Assembly: GCA_963783335.1 (NCBI GenBank)
Contig: CAWAND010000006.1
Span: 124,001 to 188,000, forward strand
DNA from: CAWAND01 sp963783335
GTDB taxonomy: Bacteria; Chloroflexota; Anaerolineae; Anaerolineales; E44-bin32
Reading direction: 5' to 3'
DNA length: 64,000 nucleotides
How positions within the stretch are numbered: position 1 is the stretch's first letter; each line of letters opens with the position of its first letter. Both the position numbers and the translations under genes were made by a program. This document shows positions 59,620 through 64,000 of the stretch, piece after piece. The notes beneath the pieces were generated by a model, which worked only from the letters and a program-made list of their open reading frames with translations, had not been told where the DNA came from and ran no database searches.

Positions 59620-61371
59620 TCAGCGGTCAACCTCCCCCAAGACAATATCGATCGAGCCCAAGACGGCAACGGCGTCGGCGATCTTCTGGCCTTTGCACAT
59701 TTCGCCAAGGGAAGTCAGATTGATAAACGAGGGAGGCCGGACGTGATAGCGCCAGGGATTCGGGGAGCCATTGGATACCACATAGAAACCGAGCTCGCCT
59801 TTGGGACCCTCGACCCTTCCATATGCCTCACCGGCAGGCACCCTTACTTGATAGACCGGCTTGCCAGCCTGAATCTCGCCTTCGGCCGGCATCTGATCCA
59901 GGACCTGCCGCAAGATGCGCATGCTCTCGCGTATCTCGTCCAGTCGGATCAGATAGCGATCGTACACGTCGCCGTTGTGCCGCACGGCCACGTTGAAGTC
60001 GAAACGCTTGTAGAGCGAATAGGGATCAGCTCGGCGAACATCGTAGGGGATTCCAGACGCCCGCAGAATAGGACCGGCGGCCGAAAGGTCCACGGCCCGC
60101 TCGGGAGTCAGCACGCCCACCCCGATGCACCTCGAGCGGACTATCTCGTTGTCAGTCAGATACCGGTCGAGTTCGTCCACCCGGCGCGGCAGCCGCTCGA
60201 AAACGAGGTCCCGGAGAGTATCCAAGACACCATCGGGAAGATCTCGGGCGACACCGCCGAATCGGAAGTAGTTGCACATCATGCGCGAACCGGCGGTGGC
60301 TTCGAAGATATCCAGGATAATCTCGCGCTCTTTGATCGCATACAGCGCCGGAGTGAAGAAGGCGCCCAAGTCGTTCAGCAGAAATCCGATGGACCACATG
60401 TGGCTGACAACCCGCGTCAACTCGGCCATCAGGACCCGGATGTAGTCAGCGCGTTCCGGTGGCGTGATGCCCATCAGCTTTTCAACGGCCAACGCGTAGC
60501 CAAAGTTGTTGCTCATCGAGGTCACGTAGTCGAGCCGGTCGGTGAACGGCATGTTCATGATGTAGGTATTGCGTTCGCCGATCTTCTCATGGTTGCGATG
60601 CAGGTACCCCATGACCGGCTCGAGGTCGACGATCGTCTCGCCCTCGAGGGTGGCGACCATCCTGAAGACGCCGTGTGTGGATGGGTGCTGCGGCCCCAGG
60701 TTAACGATCATGCGTTCCGTGTGCAGACCGCCGTCTTGACGATCGTCGTCGGCCACGGCATCTCTTCCCAAGCTGGCGTAGAGCTTCTCATCTCCCTCGG
60801 CCGTCAGCGAGTCAAGCGCCTCCTCCGGGTACTTCACGTTCTTGAAGTACTCCGTGCGGTCTTCCGACCGGTAGACCTTGCCCTCCGGCCAGCGGTTCCC
60901 AAATGGCTTGGACTCCTCGACGAAGTAGGCTTCCTGGTAATCCTTACGCATGGGGTGGCCCACAAAGCCATCCCACATCAGGATCCGTCGCAGGTTTGGG
61001 TGACCCCTGAACTGAATCCCGAACAGATCCCAGGCTTCTCGTTCCTGAAAGTCCGCCCCCGGGTAAACTTCCACCAATGAATCGACGACTGGGTTCTGAC
61101 GCGGTACCTGAACCTTGAACACGAGGGCCGGCCCACCGCTGGTCCGATAGGCATGGTAGACGACTTCCATCTTCCCTTCGGGCAGATAGTCGACACCCGT
61201 GACGCACGACAGATAGTCGTAACCCAGATCATCGCGCAAGGTCCTGGCGAAGCTCAGCAAACTGTCCGGCGAGACAATATAGCCCTCGTAGCCCTCGCGC
61301 TCGTCCCGGTTCACAACCTCGGGAAAGCGCTCTTCCACGGAGTCCAGCGTTCGGTCAGACTGTTCAGTCAT
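59620..61371 (-). CDS. nuoCD: NADH-quinone oxidoreductase, fused subunits C and D
   Basis: 583 residues. The N-terminal NuoC part (about 1-175) has LSCVTGVDYLPEGKMEVVYH and RREAWDLFG in the form EREAWDLFGIQF, GHPNLRRILMWDGFVGHPMRKDY. The NuoD part (about 215-583) has NLGPQHPSTHGVFRMV, GYLHRNHEKIGE and DRLDYVTSMSNNFGYALAVE. The fusion occurs in E. coli and some Chloroflexota. The quinone-site residues H in GPQHPSTHG and Y in DRLDYV are kept. Confidence 0.95.
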   Translation of the reverse strand: MTEQSDRTLDSVEERFPEVVNRDEREGYEGYIVSPDSLLSFARTLRDDLGYDYLSCVTGVDYLPEGKMEVVYHAYRTSGGPALVFKVQVPRQNPVVDSLVEVYPGADFQEREAWDLFGIQFRGHPNLRRILMWDGFVGHPMRKDYQEAYFVEESKPFGNRWPEGKVYRSEDRTEYFKNVKYPEEALDSLTAEGDEKLYASLGRDAVADDDRQDGGLHTERMIVNLGPQHPSTHGVFRMVATLEGETIVDLEPVMGYLHRNHEKIGERNTYIMNMPFTDRLDYVTSMSNNFGYALAVEKLMGITPPERADYIRVLMAELTRVVSHMWSIGFLLNDLGAFFTPALYAIKEREIILDIFEATAGSRMMCNYFRFGGVARDLPDGVLDTLRDLVFERLPRRVDELDRYLTDNEIVRSRCIGVGVLTPERAVDLSAAGPILRASGIPYDVRRADPYSLYKRFDFNVAVRHNGDVYDRYLIRLDEIRESMRILRQVLDQMPAEGEIQAGKPVYQVRVPAGEAYGRVEGPKGELGFYVVSNGSPNPWRYHVRPPSFINLTSLGEMCKGQKIADAVAVLGSIDIVLGEVDR

Positions 61372-61404
61372 AGACAGGGAGTTCCTTGGTGAGAGGCCTC
61401 AAGC

Positions 61405-62064
61405 TCAATCTCCAGCCCCAGCGGCTGCTGGCTTGGGCATCGACTCGGCGTCAGAAGCTTGGCTGGCTGAATGCAGCTCGGGGAAGTCGCGCGGATCGAT
61501 CAAATCCGGCCCCAGAATAGGCACCGGGATCGGATCAGACTGGCGATCCTGGTACCAGCGCAAGTCTCGAATGGGCTGCCGATCGATCTTCTCTTGGAGC
61601 GTGATCAGGCCGTTGAGCAGCGCCTGTGGTGTCGGGGGACATCCCGGGACATATATGTCCACGGGCAGGAACTTGTCGATGCCGGACACGACGTTGTAGC
61701 CCTCTTTGAACGGGCCGCCCCCAGAGGCGCAGGCGCCCATGGCCATCACATACTTAGGTTCGGGCATCTGGTTGTAAAGCTTCACGATCTGGGGGACCAT
61801 CTTCTTGGTCACGGTGCCTGAGACGATCATCAAATCGGACTGACGCGGGCTTGGCCGCATGACTTCCATGCCAAAGCGCGCCGTGTCGTAGCGACTGGCC
61901 GCGGTGCAGATCATTTCGATGGCACAGCACGCCAGTCCGAACATCATCGGCCAGACCGATGAACGGCGACCCCAATTGTAGATTCTGTCGAGGGTGGTGA
62001 TTGAGACTTGACCCCGGAGCTCGTCTGGGATGGGGATGTCCGGATTGAAAAGATCTTCGGTCAT
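61405..62064 (-). CDS. nuoB: NADH-quinone oxidoreductase subunit B
   Basis: 219 residues carrying the N2 [4Fe-4S] cluster ligands: the adjacent cysteines in GLACCAIEM, GACASGGG and VPGCPPTPQALL. RPSPRQSDLMIVSGTVTKKM is the family core. An AGGAGGT ribosome binding site stands 11 bases before the ATG. It is the first gene of this minus-strand run; nuoA is not upstream, so the operon starts at B. C-terminal tail is variable and hydrophilic. Confidence 0.95.
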   Translation of the reverse strand: MTEDLFNPDIPIPDELRGQVSITTLDRIYNWGRRSSVWPMMFGLACCAIEMICTAASRYDTARFGMEVMRPSPRQSDLMIVSGTVTKKMVPQIVKLYNQMPEPKYVMAMGACASGGGPFKEGYNVVSGIDKFLPVDIYVPGCPPTPQALLNGLITLQEKIDRQPIRDLRWYQDRQSDPIPVPILGPDLIDPRDFPELHSASQASDAESMPKPAAAGAGD

Positions 62065-62103
62065 CCGGTTAGGACCTCCTCCCCGGGCACGTTGAGGTGC
62101 ACG

Positions 62104-62117
62104 GTGGTCGTGACCAC
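62104..62117. promoter_or_regulatory. Operator-like palindrome upstream of nuoB
   Basis: GTGGTCGTGACCAC: 6-base arms around a GT centre, 40 bases upstream of the nuoB ATG and downstream of its promoter. This would suit a repressor. Confidence 0.3.
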
Positions 62118-62258
62118 ATCAGACAGTTACGGCCAATCATCGGTTGGGCCCTGAACAACCATCCCGGGTGGGTCTTGGGCGTGATTTCATCGGGAGCGTA
62201 GTGATCCCGAGTCACGCCATGGACGACCCGGGCAGCCCACCCTCAGACCAGCGGCTGG

Positions 62259-62289
62259 ATTATACCATCGGGGGCAAGCGGACTGTCAA
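62259..62289 (-). promoter_or_regulatory. Promoter of the nuoB-nuoCD-nuoI operon
   Basis: On the minus strand consensus TTGACA and TATAAT with a 19-base spacer, slightly long. Start of transcription about 190 bases before nuoB. Confidence 0.55.
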
Positions 62290-62445
62290 GAAACCAAACC
62301 CTCCTGCCTATGCAGCAATTCCTCGAGCCTGCAGCTCACAGCACAAGTCTCGCACAAATTGACACACCATGCGATTGCTGATAAACTCAACCCAACTTTA
62401 ACGGAGCCCCCACTGTAGCGGGGCACGGTGTAGAGGTGAAGTGTC

Positions 62446-62874
62446 ATGACCATGACGTCTGTGACGATTGAAGACGAGAACACCCAGGTAGAAAGCGGTG
62501 TCAATCTGACGGAGGCTGCTGCCGGCCGAGTTCGTTCGCTGATTGACGAAAAGAACTTGGAAGGTCACGCGCTGCGAGTGTTCGTTTCCGGAGGCGGCTG
62601 TTCTGGCCTCCAGTATGGCATGGCCCTTGAAGGCCAGCCGCGCGAGACCGATTTGCGCTACACGTTTGATGGCGTCGACGTAGTGATCGACCCGCAGTCG
62701 ATCAACTACCTGCACGGAGCAACCATTGATTACATTGACGATCTGATGGGGGGCGGGTTCAAGATCGAGAATCCGAACGCAGTATCGTCATGTGGCTGTG
62801 GTCACTCATTCCGCACGACCAACGCTGGCGGCGCCACGGCCGAAGGTGCTGGCGCAGGGAGCTGCAACTGCTGA
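62446..62874 (+). CDS. erpA: Iron-sulfur cluster insertion protein (HesB/IscA/ErpA type)
   Basis: 142 residues. The A-type carrier domain has the three cysteines in SGGGCSGLQYGMAL and SSCGCGHSF. It starts with 25 extra hydrophilic residues (MTMTSVTIEDENTQVESGV) and ends in a Gly/Ala stretch with CNC. It hands Fe-S clusters to target enzymes and is divergent from the Fe-S-rich complex I operon. The gene symbol is by family; IscA or SufA cannot be excluded. Confidence 0.88.
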   Translation: MTMTSVTIEDENTQVESGVNLTEAAAGRVRSLIDEKNLEGHALRVFVSGGGCSGLQYGMALEGQPRETDLRYTFDGVDVVIDPQSINYLHGATIDYIDDLMGGGFKIENPNAVSSCGCGHSFRTTNAGGATAEGAGAGSCNC

Positions 62875-62922
62875 GCTCGAGCGGCGGCCGGCACCGCATC
62901 TGAAAAGCCGACAGATCTGATG

Positions 62923-62952
62923 AGCAGGCCGCCCGACGGCCTGCTTCTTTTT
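62923..62952 (+). terminator. Intrinsic terminator of erpA
   Basis: 9-base-pair stem AGCAGGCCG/CGGCCTGCT with a CCCGA loop, followed by TCTTTTTT. Confidence 0.85.
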
Positions 62953-62983
62953 TCCGGATGTCACCCCGGTGGAGGACTCTACA

Positions 62984-63367
62984 ATGGAGAGGTTTCCTCG
63001 TGTGTTCACCCCAGAAGAGGCGAATGCGATCCTTCCCGAAATTCGTCCTCTGTTGTCCGAGGCCCTGGCAGCCCGCCAGGATATCCTGCGGCTTAAACCC
63101 GAGTTGGAGCCAACCTTTGAGAAGGCACTGGGCAATGGACACAATATCGAATCTTCGGAGCTCCTTGACGCCTTCGATCGGGTCAAAGCGGCCCTGAAAG
63201 AGATTCAGGCTCGCGGCGTGTTGGTCAAAGATGTGAACTCGGGACTGCTGGATTTCCCTTCCCTGCGAGAAGGGAGAATTGTCTTCCTTTGCTGGCGCTA
63301 TGACGAGCCCAAAGTGGCATACTGGCACGATCTGGATGCCGGCTTTGCGGGAAGACAGCCGATCTAG
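62984..63367 (+). CDS. DUF2203 family protein
   Basis: 127 residues from the ATG at 62984, with GGAGG nine bases upstream; an in-frame GTG at 62969 is less likely. The first half is helical with VFTPEEANAILPEIRPLLSE; the second half has the family segment GLLDFPSLREGRIVFLCWRYDE and the end YWHDLDAGFAGRQPI. DUF2203 has no assigned function. It is convergent with the SH3 gene, six bases apart. Confidence 0.88.
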   Translation: MERFPRVFTPEEANAILPEIRPLLSEALAARQDILRLKPELEPTFEKALGNGHNIESSELLDAFDRVKAALKEIQARGVLVKDVNSGLLDFPSLREGRIVFLCWRYDEPKVAYWHDLDAGFAGRQPI

Positions 63368-63373
63368 GCCTCC

Positions 63374-63982
63374 CTACCCTCCGCGCAAGAACGAAATCAC
63401 CATTCCGAACAGCCCAATCACAAGCAGTCCCATAATGGCAATCACCGGCGGAAATCCGGCACGGGCTCCGTTCTCGGGCGGGGCAATCGTCGGCTGGACG
63501 ACGGGCGCCGCTGGGGTGAAAGTAGGCAACCGCGTCGGCGTGACGTTCAGCAGGTTGAACTGGGCCGCCAATGTGGGGTTGATGGTGGCCGTGATTCGAG
63601 GCGTGGGAGTCGGCGGGGGCTCGACGATCGGAAGGAATCCCTGCCCCTGAAGGATCACAAGATTGGCATACACCCAACCCACGTTTCCGGGAACGCCTGC
63701 GTACTGAATTTGTATCCAGTCACCGCCGGCCGACCGGCCTAGAGCAGGCGCAACTTGGCCCTGCAGCAGGACGCCGATTTGCTCGTAGGGCGATGTCCCC
63801 GGCCCGGAACGCACATTTACAAAGTCTCCCGGCACCAGGATCATCGGGCCGGCAGGTGTTCCGGTCACCGTGGGCTGAGCCTGCAAGTCAGGGCCATTGG
63901 CCTCACCTGAACCGAAGGCCATCAGCAGACCACCCGAAAGCATAAGTGCCAGCCAGACCAGCTTCTTCAAGACGTTAACCAT
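63374..63982 (-). CDS. Exported SH3-domain protein with C-terminal membrane anchor
   Basis: 202 residues. An N-terminal signal peptide (VLKKLVWLALMLSGGLLMAF) is followed by a bacterial SH3 domain (FVNVRSGPGTSPYEQIGVLL, GGDWIQIQYAG, GWVYANLV), a Pro/Thr-rich linker and a C-terminal hydrophobic helix (VIAIMGLLVIGLFGMVISFL). SH3b domains bind cell-wall peptides. The final window bases hold only its upstream region. Confidence 0.85.
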   Translation of the reverse strand: MVNVLKKLVWLALMLSGGLLMAFGSGEANGPDLQAQPTVTGTPAGPMILVPGDFVNVRSGPGTSPYEQIGVLLQGQVAPALGRSAGGDWIQIQYAGVPGNVGWVYANLVILQGQGFLPIVEPPPTPTPRITATINPTLAAQFNLLNVTPTRLPTFTPAAPVVQPTIAPPENGARAGFPPVIAIMGLLVIGLFGMVISFLRGG

Positions 63983-64000
63983 CTCCCAAATATTGTCGTC

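Larger units (their letters stand above)
62065..62445. other. Divergent intergenic region nuoB / erpA
   Basis: 381 bases without a gene. It contains the nuoB promoter and an operator-like palindrome (own entries). No convincing promoter hexamer pair for erpA was found, but its ribosome binding site GAGGTGA is clear. Confidence 0.6.

Noticed and set aside
1..64000. CRISPR arrays, rRNA genes, insertion sequences, prophage
   Set aside because: No regularly spaced repeats, rRNA segments, transposase frames or phage structural genes were seen on either strand.

Overview
This is a GC-rich bacterial chromosomal window. Its gene content and protein style point to a Chloroflexota (Anaerolineae-like) bacterium: large membrane sensors built from many GAF domains, a zinc-ribbon/LysM protein, a fused nuoCD, a fused gamma-alpha 2-oxoacid:ferredoxin oxidoreductase, and a selenocysteine-containing SelD. 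The taxonomy is inferred from protein style only; there is no rRNA in the window.

Layout. 1-3.9 kb: end of a phosphate transporter, then miaA, yraN and a GT4 glycosyltransferase on the minus strand, and a stand-alone cyclic-nucleotide-binding protein. 4.2-16.1 kb: two consecutive branched-chain amino acid (Liv) ABC operons in the same gene order K-H-M-G-F. The first substrate-binding gene is shattered by indels, and several neighbouring genes carry single frameshifts. 16.2-18.6 kb: an ornithine cyclodeaminase-family gene and a frameshifted cinA. 18.7-21.55 kb: an intact tRNA-Gly(CCC), a compact lower-GC island with a SIR2-like gene and a DUF5677-like gene (each with one in-frame stop), and a degenerate copy of the tRNA 3' end. 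This is the footprint of a tRNA-integrated island.

21.6-37.8 kb: a GT-C-type membrane protein, then a dense signalling operon: two lone receiver proteins, three kinase-less GAF sensors, a ParA-type ATPase, a PAS/GAF histidine kinase, and a threonine-synthase-like PLP enzyme fused to a receiver domain. An EamA transporter follows. This operon, and above all the PLP-enzyme/receiver fusion, is the best candidate for an undescribed system here. 37.8-47.6 kb: argF, pyk, a membrane protein, a second EamA transporter, the ferredoxin oxidoreductase pair with its GntR/FadR regulator, a YdcF-like protein and an HD-domain protein. 47.7-53.8 kb: LysM protein, mdh, selD (in-frame UGA read as Sec at the catalytic position), a TauE/SafE permease, and modAB without modC. 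53.9-64 kb: a metal/cobalamin-receptor-like protein, a hypothetical protein, a PIG-L deacetylase, a PSP1 protein, Mrp, a small Cys-rich protein, nuoI-nuoCD-nuoB, then erpA, DUF2203 and an SH3 protein.

Physiology suggested: amino-acid-using heterotroph or facultative anaerobe with ferredoxin-linked 2-oxoacid oxidation, complex I, selenium and molybdenum/tungsten metabolism. A palindrome of Rex type (TTGTGAA-N4-TTCACAA) occurs at four intergenic places, including just before pyk. Apparent frameshifts and nonsense codons are confined to about 4-21 kb; outside that interval the only in-frame stop noticed is the Sec codon of selD.
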